DNA of 64,000 nt from Gimesia sp. (GTDB lineage Bacteria; Planctomycetota; Planctomycetia; Planctomycetales; Planctomycetaceae), in NCBI GenBank assembly GCA_002706765.1, contig PAJV01000024.1, forward strand, positions 188,092 through 252,091, in the 5' to 3' direction. The notes under the pieces were generated by a model. That model was given only the letters and a program-made list of their open reading frames with translations, was not told where the DNA came from and searched no databases. Shown here piece by piece: positions 53,861 through 63,680 of the stretch. Position 1 is the stretch's first letter; each line of letters starts with the position of its first letter. Both the position numbers and the translations under genes were made by a program.

Positions 53861-55087
53861 TTGGAACGTCAGATCTTAGCAGCGCGCTGGGTATTTCCCG
53901 TTGAGGGACCTCCACTGGAACGGGCCATCGTTGAAGTGGAAGGCTCCCGGATTGCCGCCGTGTACCAGGGAGAACATCCCCGGGCAGTCGATCTGGGCAA
54001 TACTGCTCTGATCCCCGGACTGGTGAATACGCACACTCACCTGGAATTCAGTCAGCTGGAATCTCCGCTGGGACCCACAAAGCCGTTTGCCGCGTGGATT
54101 CGCTCGATCATGAAATCGCGGTTCACCTGTACTGTTCCCGCAGGTCAGAGGATCCAACAGGGAATCGAGGAGAGTTTGAAAGCCGGGACGACCTGCCTGG
54201 GAGAAATCGCAACCAGTTCAGAGAGTTTGCAGCTGTTGTCTGCAGATGACAGGAAACCCTCTGCGGTCGTTTTCCGCGAATGTCTGGGTTTCACACCAGA
54301 TCGGATTGAAAAGCAGCAACAGATTGCAGCAGATTATCTGCAGCTGGGAACGGATCTCGAGTTGAGTGATGCCGTGGGCCTGGGAATCAGCCCGCATGCG
54401 CCTTACAGTGTGAATCCCGATTTATATCTGAATCTGGTTCAACAGGCGCGTGATCAGGGCGTGCCCGCCGCCGTGCATCTTGCGGAGACAGAAGATGAAC
54501 TGGAATTTTTGACTCAGAAATCGGGTCCCTTTGTAGATCTGTTAGCTGAGCTGGGGCTCTGGGATCCGCAGATATTGCGAGACGGGATGCGCCTGTATGA
54601 TTACCTCGCACCACTGGCGGAACTCACATCTGCGCTGGCCGTCCATGGAAATTATTTTGGTGATGCCGAGATCGAATTTCTGAAGCAGGCCCCGCAGATT
54701 TCTGTTGTTTACTGCCCGCGTACCCATCATTATTTTGGCCATCGCCCCCATCCCTGGTTGACTTTGATCAGTCAGGGAATCAATGTGGCACTGGGGACGG
54801 ACAGTCGGGCTTCCAATCCTGACCTCAGCCTCTGGAAAGAACTGCAGTTTCTCCGTGAACAGTTTCCCAATGTCTCGACAGATCTCATTCTGGAGTGTGG
54901 CACTTTAGCGGGCGCCCGTGCACTGGAGCTGTCAGACCGACTGGGATCGCTGACTGTCGGGAAACGAGCAGATCTGGCTCTGATCCGCCTGACTGATGAC
55001 CTGGTTTCCGATACGGGAGGAGCGCATTTGTTGAATTCCCGGTCCTATGTTTCAAGAGTCATGTTGAATGGCGTCTGGATCAATTGA
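53861..55087 (+). CDS. amidohydrolase, possible aminodeoxyfutalosine deaminase
   Basis: The 408-residue enzyme belongs to the amidohydrolase superfamily (TIM barrel with an N-terminal beta sandwich). Metal and catalytic sites are in LIPGLVNTHTHLEFSQ (HxH), AAVHLAETEDEL, ALAVHGNYF and VALGTDSRASNPDLSLWKEL. The closest groups are SsnA, chlorohydrolase and guanine-deaminase-like deaminases. In the futalosine route, 6-amino-6-deoxyfutalosine deaminase (MqnX) is such an amidohydrolase; with mqnA and mqnC 3-5 kb upstream on the same strand, this is a plausible candidate, but not certain. The start is TTG 53861, as the conserved start follows at once. Confidence 0.75.
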   Translation: MERQILAARWVFPVEGPPLERAIVEVEGSRIAAVYQGEHPRAVDLGNTALIPGLVNTHTHLEFSQLESPLGPTKPFAAWIRSIMKSRFTCTVPAGQRIQQGIEESLKAGTTCLGEIATSSESLQLLSADDRKPSAVVFRECLGFTPDRIEKQQQIAADYLQLGTDLELSDAVGLGISPHAPYSVNPDLYLNLVQQARDQGVPAAVHLAETEDELEFLTQKSGPFVDLLAELGLWDPQILRDGMRLYDYLAPLAELTSALAVHGNYFGDAEIEFLKQAPQISVVYCPRTHHYFGHRPHPWLTLISQGINVALGTDSRASNPDLSLWKELQFLREQFPNVSTDLILECGTLAGARALELSDRLGSLTVGKRADLALIRLTDDLVSDTGGAHLLNSRSYVSRVMLNGVWIN

Positions 55088-55254
55088 TTTCAGCAGAAAT
55101 ACCGTTACCCTATTATCACCAGTCGGCGCATTTTATGTAGTAGTCAAGGGGGCCAACCCCTTATTAGAAACATCCGGGTTCGGTGATGCGCGAAACCGAC
55201 CTGAAGCTCAACTGTTGCAGGTGAAATTCTCAATTGTTGTTGGGGAACCCATTC

Positions 55255-57159
55255 ATGGAAAAAACAATGTCAATCGAATTTGGTCAATCTGTGGCACAAC
55301 AGTTGTTTACTGTTTCTGATGAAGAATTTTTGCAGTCGGTACAATGGAAATCAAAGCCGACGGGCGATTTGATGAAGGGCGCACAGTCAGGTGAATTGGG
55401 CCGGTTCTGTAAGGGACTGGCATCCACCCTGAAATCCATTGGCAAACAGAAGCGATCAGGAAAGCTGTCTGCTGAAATGCCGTGGTCTACGCTCTGGTCG
55501 GTTGAGTCGGTAGATGAAACCTGTCGCACTTCGGATTTGATCAGCCTGATTGGTTCCGCGAGAAAATTGCTGGCTCGGCCCAAAAAGAAATCAAAGACTG
55601 CGAAACGCAAAGAGACTCCTGAATTGAGCTGGGATGAAATCAGTCGCCTGCTGGTCGGCTGGATTGATCAGATTTCCGCCTCCGATCCCTTACAGCCTTT
55701 TGAATTGTTGCTGTTGATCGAAATGCTGGAAAATCTGGGTACTCGCCTGGCACCGGCTGCGCTCATCAGTGTCTGGCGGGCCTGCCTGTTTTCTACGGTG
55801 ACGCTTTGTTTCAAGCTTGAAGAAACTGACTTCTCAGGGATACCCGAAGATCAGGTCGCACTGATTTCGGGAGAAGTTCCCTGGCGTGCCGGATTATTCT
55901 TCTCGGAGATTTCCGGGGCAAAGAATTTCCGTCAACTGGGTCAGCAGAATTTACGAGACAGTTTTTTCGATCGCACTGATAACGATGGAACTCCGCACGC
56001 GGATTTCTTTCCCCGACTGGATTACTGGTTGATTACCTTGACCAGGGCGACTTATGCAGGCCAGGTCTGGGGCAAAAAATTATGGGATCAGGAAGCCCTG
56101 GATCGTTTCCAGTTATCGGTTGAGAAAATCACAGCAGCCTGCGATGCCAGTGGTCAGATTGCGCTGTGCCCCACGCATACAGTTTCGCATCTGGAATTAC
56201 TGTCAGCAGCAACCAGTATTGCAGGACTGCCGTCCCGAAGTGCAGAGCGATTATATTTAAAATCGCTGCAGAGAGAAAAAAAGCGCTCCGGGTTTTTCAT
56301 TCAGTCAGAAGAATGTGCTTCGACCCAGTCAGACTGGGCTGCCTATGCTTTGATGAGAAATTACTGGTCTGATACATCCAATCTGCTGGTGGTGAACTGG
56401 AACGGGGAACTCCCGGTCGTCAGCCTGACGGCAATGGGAAAATTACTGTTGCAGGGAACCTGGGAATTTTCATTGACAGTCAACGGCGAAAATCTGACGG
56501 GCGATGGTGAATGGAGTTGTGTCTGCTGGAATTCAGATGAAGATGCGGACTACCTCGAATTACAGATGGACCTGGATTCCGGTTTTCGGCTGGAGCGTCA
56601 GCTGTTGCTTCCCCGCAACCAGCACTTTGCTTTTCTTTCAGATATTGTGACCGGGACCGAAGCTGCCAACATTGAATATCGATCGATACTGCCGGTCTCT
56701 CCCGAATTGACGGGCAGTGTAGACAGCGAAACACATGAAATGATGCTCAAAACCAAAGGACTGACGGCACGGATCTTTCCGATCGGCTTATCCCAGGAGC
56801 GGGATTTCTTTCAGCCGGGCAGCCTGACTTTTAATGAACAGCATCAACTGATTTTGCAGCAGCAGGTTTCGGAAGCATCGGCACTGTATGTCCCACTGGT
56901 GATCGACTGGGAACCCGATCTGAAGCGCAAAGCGGCAGACTGGTCTCGACTGACCGTGAGTGAAGCAGGGAAGATTTCTCCGCGGGATGAAGCAGCCGGA
57001 CATCGATTACGGATCGGAACACATCAGTTACTGGTGTATCGCAGTCTGAAAAAAGCGGACCAGGCACGGGCCGTGCTGGGCCATCATACCAGTTACGAAT
57101 CTGTGATCGGTCGCTTTGATACTAATGGTGATTTAAATCCGCTCCTGTTTGTAGAGTAA
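55255..57159 (+). CDS. hypothetical protein, possibly heparinase II/III-like
   Basis: This 634-residue cytoplasmic protein has no signal peptide and no firmly recognised family. The first 70 residues include helical, polar sequence, then a Lys-rich stretch (RPKKKSKTAKRK, about 110-122). The middle (about 130-360) is helix-rich, perhaps an alpha/alpha barrel, with aromatic motifs (FFPRLDYWLITLTRATYAG). The C-terminal 250 residues are strand-rich (YLELQMDLDSGFRLERQLLLPRNQHFAFLSDIV), resembling the beta sandwich of heparinase II/III-type lyases. That resemblance is only structural feel. Start candidates are ATG 55255, with GGGGAA upstream, or ATG 55267. Confidence 0.65.
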   Translation: MEKTMSIEFGQSVAQQLFTVSDEEFLQSVQWKSKPTGDLMKGAQSGELGRFCKGLASTLKSIGKQKRSGKLSAEMPWSTLWSVESVDETCRTSDLISLIGSARKLLARPKKKSKTAKRKETPELSWDEISRLLVGWIDQISASDPLQPFELLLLIEMLENLGTRLAPAALISVWRACLFSTVTLCFKLEETDFSGIPEDQVALISGEVPWRAGLFFSEISGAKNFRQLGQQNLRDSFFDRTDNDGTPHADFFPRLDYWLITLTRATYAGQVWGKKLWDQEALDRFQLSVEKITAACDASGQIALCPTHTVSHLELLSAATSIAGLPSRSAERLYLKSLQREKKRSGFFIQSEECASTQSDWAAYALMRNYWSDTSNLLVVNWNGELPVVSLTAMGKLLLQGTWEFSLTVNGENLTGDGEWSCVCWNSDEDADYLELQMDLDSGFRLERQLLLPRNQHFAFLSDIVTGTEAANIEYRSILPVSPELTGSVDSETHEMMLKTKGLTARIFPIGLSQERDFFQPGSLTFNEQHQLILQQQVSEASALYVPLVIDWEPDLKRKAADWSRLTVSEAGKISPRDEAAGHRLRIGTHQLLVYRSLKKADQARAVLGHHTSYESVIGRFDTNGDLNPLLFVE

Positions 57160-57570
57160 TACCAGCCAAACGAGGCGATTCTTTGCTTTCTGAAATGTCT
57201 GGGGGGTACTCAGGGCGGCCCGGATTTCTTACAATGAGAATCAGAGAGTGTCTCGTTAAACTCTGGCGTCTCCAGGGGTATGGGGACCGGGTGTAAGAGA
57301 TTGAGAGAGGCTTTATTTGCATGCGAGGTACTCTCGGATCAGCCTGTCTGTATAACGTTACGTCTAAATTTTATGAGTCAGGCTGTCGGGTACTGAACTA
57401 ACTGTAAGTGGATTGAATTCCGCCCGTTTTAGTGTGATCATGTTATCAGGCTGGATCAAACACTGTTTGCCGGCCTGCGATCATAGAGTTTGTGTCGAAC
57501 AGATCACTCGAGAGTATAATCAGAAGAATCGCATCACTAATCTGAAACGATCAAGGACAAGAGAATTATC
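57160..57570. other. intergenic region, 411 bases
   Basis: This gap separates two plus-strand genes and probably contains the promoter of the next gene. No clear promoter pair, terminator or RNA gene was found. An 80-codon frame at 57413-57655 overlaps the following gene and is not credible. Confidence 0.45.
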
Positions 57571-58752
57571 ATGTCAGCAGACGCCTTTGCCGCTTTGGAA
57601 GAATTACAGCAGCAGTCACCGCAAGCCGTTTTGGATCGATTGGTTGAAACTCTGACTACGCAGAAAAATTATCATCGACTGTTTGATGCCCTGTTAATGC
57701 AAAAGAAACTGGCGCTGGGCATGGGTCTGTTGAAGCCAACCAGTTTTGACAATGTACCGGAAGCTAAAAAGAAAGAGTTCGAGGAAGCATATATCGATGC
57801 GGCCCGTCAAGTCGGTAAGTTATTCCTGGAAGAGAAAAAGTATTCCGATGCCTGGTTATACTTCCAGACCATTCAGGAGCCCGAGCCGGTTGCAGACGCC
57901 TTGAAGAAAATCAATCCGCGCACGGTACCGGAAGAGAAAGTGGAAGAGCTGATCCAGGTTTGTGTTTATGAAGGGGCGAATCCGGAAAAAGGATTTGAGC
58001 TTATGTTGCAGGTCAACGGCATCTGTAACACGATCACCGTATTTGACCAGATGAATGCACAGCTGAGCCCGGAGGGGCGACAAAAGGTTGCCTGCCTGCT
58101 GGTTGACCAGTTGTATGCAGATCTCGTTCACTCTCTGCAATATCAGGTACAACAGAAAGTTCCCATAGCTCCTCCCACAGACAATCTGCGGGAACTGATG
58201 GCGGGACGGGACTGGATGTTTGAATCCGGCAGTTATCATATCGATGTTTCGCATTTAAATTCGGTGGTTCGTTTTGCCCGCCTGCTGCCTGACAATGATC
58301 CTCATCTGTCAAAAGTGATTGAATTGTGTGAATATGGATCCCGGTTAGACAGCCAGTTTCAGTATCCGGGAGAGACTCCGTTTGAAGACTTTTATCCGGC
58401 ACATATGCACTTTTTCAAATCCCTCGTGGGAGATGAAAATGATCAGAAAATGGGGATTGCCTATTTCGAAAACAAACTGGAGCAGGAACCGGATGAAGAC
58501 GACAAGCAGATGATTGCATATGCAATGATTGATCTTCTGACGCGATTGGGACGAAATGACCGGGCCATCGAACTGGCGGAAACCTATCTGAGTCAGTTTG
58601 AAGATCCCAATACCTTTTCCTTCACTGATCTGTGCCTCAAAACAGACCATCTGGATGTCCTGCAGCGAGTGGCACGTGGTAAAGGAGACCTGGTCACCTT
58701 TGCCGGGGCGTTACTGGATTCACAGGCTGAAACACAGCCGCAGGAATCCTGA
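57571..58752 (+). CDS. hypothetical cytoplasmic helical-repeat protein
   Basis: This 393-residue protein is not from a family I can name. It is largely helical and acidic, with TPR-like helix pairs (AYIDAARQVGKLFLEEKKYSDAWLYFQTI; MIDLLTRLGRNDRAIELAETYLSQF), so a scaffold or protein-binding role is possible. There is no signal peptide or membrane segment. An ACAAGAG stretch lies 8-14 bases before the ATG, a weak ribosome binding site. A methyltransferase gene follows 28 bases later and is likely cotranscribed. Confidence 0.75.
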   Translation: MSADAFAALEELQQQSPQAVLDRLVETLTTQKNYHRLFDALLMQKKLALGMGLLKPTSFDNVPEAKKKEFEEAYIDAARQVGKLFLEEKKYSDAWLYFQTIQEPEPVADALKKINPRTVPEEKVEELIQVCVYEGANPEKGFELMLQVNGICNTITVFDQMNAQLSPEGRQKVACLLVDQLYADLVHSLQYQVQQKVPIAPPTDNLRELMAGRDWMFESGSYHIDVSHLNSVVRFARLLPDNDPHLSKVIELCEYGSRLDSQFQYPGETPFEDFYPAHMHFFKSLVGDENDQKMGIAYFENKLEQEPDEDDKQMIAYAMIDLLTRLGRNDRAIELAETYLSQFEDPNTFSFTDLCLKTDHLDVLQRVARGKGDLVTFAGALLDSQAETQPQES

Positions 58753-58780
58753 TCGATAGATCTGAAACCGAGCCTTCCGC

Positions 58781-59578
58781 ATGTCCCACCTGCCTCATAA
58801 CCGTGCTGCCTGGAATCGACTGGCGGAAGTTCGCAGTCAGTTTACCAAAGTCGCGACCGATGAAGAGTGTCGAGCACCCTTACAGACACTTGATTCACGG
58901 GGCTGGCTGCCTGAATCTGTCACTGGCAAACACGTGCTGTGCCTGGCGTCGGGAGGTGGCTGGCAGTCGATCCTGTATGCATCTGCGGGGGCGCAGGTCA
59001 CCGTCGTTGATCTCAGTAATAAAATGCTGCAGCTGGACGAACAGGAAGCCCACAGGCGAGGCCTGCAGGTAAAAATCGTTGAAGCATCCATGGATGATCT
59101 GTCTGATTTGCGGGATGCGCAATTTGATATTGTGCATCAGCCTGTGAGTACCTGTTATGTTCCCGATGTGGAAGAAGTCTACCGGGAAGTGGCGCGCGTA
59201 CTGCGTCCGGGAGGGCTCTATATCAGCCAGCATAAAACTCCCACGAGTCTGCAGATTACCAGTCGAAATCAACAGCATGAATACGTTGTCGGTCTGGAGT
59301 ATTATCAGCAGGGGGCACTGCCGAAAACGGATGACCGGTCTTACCGGGAAGACGGTGCGACCGAATACCTGCACCGCTGGGATCAACTGGTGGGGGGCTT
59401 GTGTCGTCAGGGGTTTGTGATTGAAGATCTGCGCGAGCCGGTACGCGCGGATCCGAGCGCACCGGTGGGCCATTTTCGTCATCGGGGTCGCTTTGTCGCA
59501 CCCTATGTTCGCATCAAAGCGCGACGCATCGAACAGCAGTCACAGGCAGACGTGCCGGCGGCGATCTGGGTTCCCTGA
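58781..59578 (+). CDS. class I SAM-dependent methyltransferase
   Basis: The 265-residue protein has a Rossmann methyltransferase fold. Motif I reads VLCLASGGGWQSILYASAGAQVTVVDLS, where a GxGxG-like loop is LASGGG; it is followed by MLQLDEQEAHRRG and FDIVHQPVSTCYVPDVEEVYREVARVLRPGGLYISQH. The overall type resembles Methyltransf_11 (UbiE-like) proteins. The methyl acceptor is unknown; a quinone is possible but the gene is not next to the mqn cluster. Its stop is 1 base from the convergent apt stop. Confidence 0.8.
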   Translation: MSHLPHNRAAWNRLAEVRSQFTKVATDEECRAPLQTLDSRGWLPESVTGKHVLCLASGGGWQSILYASAGAQVTVVDLSNKMLQLDEQEAHRRGLQVKIVEASMDDLSDLRDAQFDIVHQPVSTCYVPDVEEVYREVARVLRPGGLYISQHKTPTSLQITSRNQQHEYVVGLEYYQQGALPKTDDRSYREDGATEYLHRWDQLVGGLCRQGFVIEDLREPVRADPSAPVGHFRHRGRFVAPYVRIKARRIEQQSQADVPAAIWVP

Positions 59579-59579
59579 T

Positions 59580-60113
59580 CTATTCTGCGTCATAATGAAT
59601 GAGTGAGTAGACATCACAGCCATTCATTTTTTTGCGTCCGTTGAGGAATGCGAGTTCGATCAGAAAGGCACAACTGACGACTTCCGCCTGTGAGTGATTT
59701 GCCAGTTCGATACAGGCGGAGATTGTCCCTCCCGTTGCCAGCAGGTCATCCACAATCACCACCCGGTCATCAGAGTGAATCGAATCGGTATGCATCTCAA
59801 GAGAATCAGAACCGTATTCCAGTTCGTAGTGGAAGGCTTTTGTTTCAAAGGGAAGTTTTCCGGGCTTCCTAATGGGGATGAAGCGGGCTCCCAGCGCAAG
59901 TGCCAGGGGGGCTGCGAAGATAAAACCGCGCGCTTCCGCGGCAAGCACAGCAGTGATCTGTTTATCGCGATAGTAATCAGTCAGACGGTCAATGACTGCC
60001 TGAAACGCTGTGGGCTCAGCGAGCAGGGGCGTGATATCTCGAAACAGGATTCCCGGTTTGGGAAAATCGGGGATTTCACGAATATAGTTTTTCAAGTCGA
60101 GTTTTTCATTCAT
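59580..60113 (-). CDS. apt: adenine phosphoribosyltransferase
   Basis: Apt converts adenine and PRPP to AMP in purine salvage. The 177-residue protein has the family start [25 protein letters not shown], the region [31 protein letters not shown] and the PRPP-binding motif [13 protein letters not shown]. Length is normal. It overlaps the kinase gene upstream by 8 bases, which suggests translational coupling of the two, an odd pairing. In futalosine organisms adenine is released during menaquinone synthesis when 6-amino-6-deoxyfutalosine is used directly, which Apt could recycle. Confidence 0.94.
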   Translation of the reverse strand: MNEKLDLKNYIREIPDFPKPGILFRDITPLLAEPTAFQAVIDRLTDYYRDKQITAVLAAEARGFIFAAPLALALGARFIPIRKPGKLPFETKAFHYELEYGSDSLEMHTDSIHSDDRVVIVDDLLATGGTISACIELANHSQAEVVSCAFLIELAFLNGRKKMNGCDVYSLIHYDAE

Positions 60114-61857
60114 TATTTGTGTTCTCTTTCTGAGAGTCTGTTTCCGAAAGTGCAGCCTGTTTGAGTTGGGGAAGCGTCTCGAGTTTTTGCCTGGCTTTCC
60201 TCACCATATCCTGGGCAACTTCTGCCTGGTCCTGTTCATAGAGTATGATCAATGCTTTCCACACACGAGCAGCTTCCTCAAATTTCTGCTCTTTAACGAG
60301 GTTGTCCGCATTGGCCATGGATTGCGTGAGCATGATAAAGCGTTCTGCGGTTCGAGAAGAGTTATTCTGCAGCTCATTCAGCATTTGCCGGGCGAGATCT
60401 CGCATTTCATCCTGCCTGCTGTTGTCGCTGTCATCTGAATTCTGGTTGAGTATGTCAACGAGTGCAGAGAGTATAATCTCCGCCTGCGCCATATTGCCTG
60501 TTTCCAGATAATGTTGTGCCAGCAGCATAAACCTCTGGGCTTCATTTTGCGGGCCGGTACGTGATCTGCGTTTTGCGGTCATGCCTGCCCGGGAACGGAT
60601 TTCGTAGACTTTAATTCTTTCCAGAAGTGGCTGGACCTCAGTTTCCCATTGCTCCGGATCCGACTCCAGGAGTGGTAACAGAAATTTATCTCGTGCCGTA
60701 TACCATTCCGGGCTTTCGGGCTGCTGTAATATTTGACGCCCCTGTGTGAACATCTCCTGGGGAGTGAGTTCACGCTCCTGAAACCAGAAATAACCGCCGG
60801 CAATCAGGAGTACCAGAATCCCCAGCAGCACGTAGGTATTGTCTAAGAGCTGGCTCAGTTTTGAACCAGTGCTCTCTGATTCCAGCTGCGCCCGCATCAG
60901 GCCCTGCATTAAAGTGCCTGCCCCGGCTTCAGGCTCTGCTCCCGAATGTACCATGGTCGGAGTCACAGAGGCATCGCCCGTTCCTGAGAGTGCATAGGTG
61001 TCTTCAGAAGTCGACATCTCATATTTGTTGATCACATCCTGCAGGCGGCGGGAGAGAACGTAGGCATCCGAATATCGTTTCTGGGGCTCTTTTTCGAGCA
61101 GCTTACAGACAATTTCTTCCAGCCAGATGGGGAGATCATCTACGTATCTGCCGGGTTTATCAAACTGGCCGTACTTCTGTTTCTGAATGATGGCCAGCAT
61201 GGTTTTCCCACTGAAGGGAGGTCTGCCGGTGAGCATGACATACATCACCGCACCCAGGGAATACAGATCGCTTTGCCTGGTAACACGTTTGCCTTCTGCC
61301 TGTTCCGGTGACATGTACTCAGCGGTGCCGATAATCCCTCCGGTCACGGTCAGCTTTTCCGTCGCGAACAATTGTGCGACGCCGAAGTCAGCCAGCTTGA
61401 CAGTATCATCGTCTTTGAGAATCAGGTTGGAAGGTTTGAGGTCCCGGTGAATGATGCCGGCGTCATGCGAGGCTTTGAGCGCGGAACAGATCTGAATTGA
61501 GATGTTGACGACGGTTTTCCAGTCGATGCGTTTTTCGCGTCGGAGTCGATTGGTTAAAGTTTCGCCATCAATATACTCCATGACATAGTAGTAAATCTCG
61601 TTTTCGACGCCGCTGTCATAAAATTCGATGACATACGGATTATGCATTTTTTTTAATGCTTCGATTTCACGATGAAAGCGTTCTACAAAGCCGGGCTCGC
61701 GTGCCAGTGCGCTGGGGAGAATTTTGATAGCGACCAGTTGATCGGTGTGGATGTTCGTTGCCAGGTATACCGAACCCATTCCACCGGCGCCGATTTTTTT
61801 TCCGATCAAATATTCGCCTAGCCTGTCCGGGGCGGATTCATGTTCGTGGGTATTCAA
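60106..61857 (-). CDS. Ser/Thr protein kinase with membrane anchor
   Basis: The 583-residue protein has a bacterial Hanks-type kinase domain (about 14-275). Visible parts are the Gly-rich loop [12 protein letters not shown], the ATP-binding Lys45 in [17 protein letters not shown] (D139 catalytic), DFG (157-159) and [15 protein letters not shown], the activation segment. After a Ser/Thr-rich linker a single membrane helix (about 342-359) places the C-terminal part outside the cytoplasm. That part is helical with TPR-like repeats ([30 protein letters not shown]). It could sense envelope conditions. It overlaps apt by 8 bases. Confidence 0.9.
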   Translation of the reverse strand: MNTHEHESAPDRLGEYLIGKKIGAGGMGSVYLATNIHTDQLVAIKILPSALAREPGFVERFHREIEALKKMHNPYVIEFYDSGVENEIYYYVMEYIDGETLTNRLRREKRIDWKTVVNISIQICSALKASHDAGIIHRDLKPSNLILKDDDTVKLADFGVAQLFATEKLTVTGGIIGTAEYMSPEQAEGKRVTRQSDLYSLGAVMYVMLTGRPPFSGKTMLAIIQKQKYGQFDKPGRYVDDLPIWLEEIVCKLLEKEPQKRYSDAYVLSRRLQDVINKYEMSTSEDTYALSGTGDASVTPTMVHSGAEPEAGAGTLMQGLMRAQLESESTGSKLSQLLDNTYVLLGILVLLIAGGYFWFQERELTPQEMFTQGRQILQQPESPEWYTARDKFLLPLLESDPEQWETEVQPLLERIKVYEIRSRAGMTAKRRSRTGPQNEAQRFMLLAQHYLETGNMAQAEIILSALVDILNQNSDDSDNSRQDEMRDLARQMLNELQNNSSRTAERFIMLTQSMANADNLVKEQKFEEAARVWKALIILYEQDQAEVAQDMVRKARQKLETLPQLKQAALSETDSQKENTNNE

Positions 61858-62126
61858 AGTCGTTGCTCGATATTGAAGTGAACCAGTGGCCGCTGGTTCG
61901 AGTCGTTCTGTAAATGAAAAACAAGAGTTACTTGTACAGTGTCTGAAGTGCAGTAGAAGTCTATAATCTCAGGAAGCATTTTGTAAGGTTAGTGCTTCGT
62001 CAAGCTGGAAATTGAGGGTTGGGGGTGTTGATCACCTGCTCCGTTGTCGCGATCTCGTGATATCTATCAACCCAAAATTAATAATGACACTCTATTACTT
62101 TATTTCTTTCTATTATGGTTGAATCC

Positions 62127-62519
62127 ATGTCTGATGCAAGAACGAAGGCGGTTCTGTTAATTGCCCATGGCAGTCGACGAGACGAAGCGAATCAGGATCT
62201 GGTGAAACTGGCGGCCATGTTGCGCGAACGCTGCCAGTACGCTGTGGTTGAACATGCTTACCTCGAACTGGCTGAACCTGACATTCCAGCAGGAGCCGCC
62301 CGCTGTGTGCAGGCTGGCGCTGAGGAAGTATTGATGCTGCCTTATTTTCTCTCAGCGGGAGTCCATGTTCAGAACGACCTGGAAGAATTTCGGAATGAAT
62401 TCAGCCAGGCTTATCCTGAAACCCGGTTTCAGCTCTGTGAACACCTGGGATTGCATCCTCTGATGCTGGAGATCGTCCTGGATCGATTGCAGGGCGCAGC
62501 TGATCAGAGTACCAAATAA
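62127..62519 (+). CDS. CbiX-type chelatase, short form
   Basis: The 130-residue protein opens with AVLLIAHGSRRDEANQDLV, the metal-site His motif of the sirohydrochlorin cobalto/ferrochelatase family, followed by VEHAYLELAEPDIPAGAARCVQAGAEEVLMLPYFLSAGVHVQNDLEE with the second conserved His in GVHV. At this length it is the half-size CbiXS form, which works as a homodimer; it inserts Co or Fe/Ni into tetrapyrroles. No other tetrapyrrole gene is nearby. ATG 62127 fits the family start; the frame begins at 62115. Confidence 0.85.
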   Translation: MSDARTKAVLLIAHGSRRDEANQDLVKLAAMLRERCQYAVVEHAYLELAEPDIPAGAARCVQAGAEEVLMLPYFLSAGVHVQNDLEEFRNEFSQAYPETRFQLCEHLGLHPLMLEIVLDRLQGAADQSTK

Positions 62520-62549
62520 AACAGGACGCTCCGAAGAACGCCCTGTTTC
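62518..62549. terminator. weak hairpin after the CbiX gene
   Basis: AAACAGG (62519-62525) pairs with CCTGTTT (62542-62548), with a mismatch and two further pairs inside. It starts at the CbiX stop and ends in TTT. It could terminate the plus-strand transcript, and the DUF1573 transcript from the other side. The stem is imperfect, so the call is tentative. Confidence 0.5.
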
Positions 62550-62666
62550 TCGCAATGAAAAATCAGCTTAGAGTGTGTCCAGTTTTACTGTAGCATCTTC
62601 AAGGCCATTTGGGCCGAGTATCATAGATCGAGAGACGCTATGGTTCAATCTGATTCGCTCTGGATA

Positions 62667-63680
62667 TTAGTTGGTTTTCGTTTCAGAAATCTTACCGAAG
62701 GCTTTGAAGGTGATTGGTTCACCCCGTCCGGCGATGGTCACGGTGAATTCTTCTGAATAGTCACCTGGTTTGTTCGGTGGAACAATTGTCAGTGGCAGCA
62801 CGTGAATGGGCTGGGTTGTTTTAGGCATCCGAATTTTGAATGCTTCGTCGTTGGACTCACATTCAATTTTATTGATCTCGAATGGCTTCTTACCACGCAG
62901 TACCACGTTGACTGTCTTTTCCTGACCTGGAATCATCATACCCAGTGAAACCACCTGGGGTGTGATGGTGATGTCGGATTCCACTTTTGCTTCTACCAGC
63001 AGAGGCACAGTGGTGAAATTGACATCGTTGGTTTGCAGCATGACCTGTTCGCGGATTGGTCCCAGTGGTGTTTCGGGCGCCAGTGTCAGAACCAGGTTGT
63101 AGTTAACCCGTCCGCCACCACGGGCTGTTTCAACAGCTTTGACGGTCAGAGAAGGGTCTTTGGATTGAATCGCGGTAATCGCCCAGTCATCCCGGCCAGC
63201 ATACGCGAGTGCGACTGTGGTTTCAGCACCTTTGCCGACTTCCACAGAACCGAAGTTCGCAGAACCGGGAGTGAAGACCACGTCTGTTCTGATGTAAGCC
63301 GTGATCGGAATCCGAACTTCTGCATACTGTGGTGCGTCGATGGTGATAATGACGTTGGAATCTTTACGTCGTTGAAAACGGGCGGTATCCATTTTGACCT
63401 GGATATAGCCTTCTTCGCCGCTCTCCAGGATGTTCTTGGAAGGTTCGGCTGCCGAACAGCCACACGTGGTGCGGACATTGGAAATGTGCACGGGACTGGG
63501 GTAGATATTTTTAATTTTCAGACGGAATTGAGCATCTGACCCGCGGGCAATGACCCCGAAATCGATCTTGTCTTTGTCGAACATTTTCTCAGCCCATTCC
63601 TGACCGAATGAACTTGAGGTACTCAGCATTAACAGACAGGCACTCAAAAAACCAAATCGGAAACTGCTCTTACTTAACAT
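62667..63680 (-). CDS. DUF1573 secreted protein
   Basis: The 337-residue protein has a signal peptide (MLSKSSFRFGFLSACLLMLSTSSSFG, cleavage before QEW). DUF1573, an immunoglobulin-like beta domain common in planctomycetes and Bacteroidetes, follows: KIDFGVIARGSDAQFRLKIKNIYPSPVHISNVRTTCGCSAAEPSKNILESGEEGYIQVKMDT. Two or three more beta domains complete it, with PVVSLGMMIPGQEKTVNVVLRGKKPFEINKIEC near residue 240. The CGC motif is typical. The role is not known, perhaps periplasmic adhesion or scaffolding. It stands alone, with the promoter in the right-hand gap. Confidence 0.88.
   Translation of the reverse strand: MLSKSSFRFGFLSACLLMLSTSSSFGQEWAEKMFDKDKIDFGVIARGSDAQFRLKIKNIYPSPVHISNVRTTCGCSAAEPSKNILESGEEGYIQVKMDTARFQRRKDSNVIITIDAPQYAEVRIPITAYIRTDVVFTPGSANFGSVEVGKGAETTVALAYAGRDDWAITAIQSKDPSLTVKAVETARGGGRVNYNLVLTLAPETPLGPIREQVMLQTNDVNFTTVPLLVEAKVESDITITPQVVSLGMMIPGQEKTVNVVLRGKKPFEINKIECESNDEAFKIRMPKTTQPIHVLPLTIVPPNKPGDYSEEFTVTIAGRGEPITFKAFGKISETKTN

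Noticed and set aside
63033..63539. 168-codon plus-strand frame opposite DUF1573
   Set aside because: Antisense to a well-supported gene.
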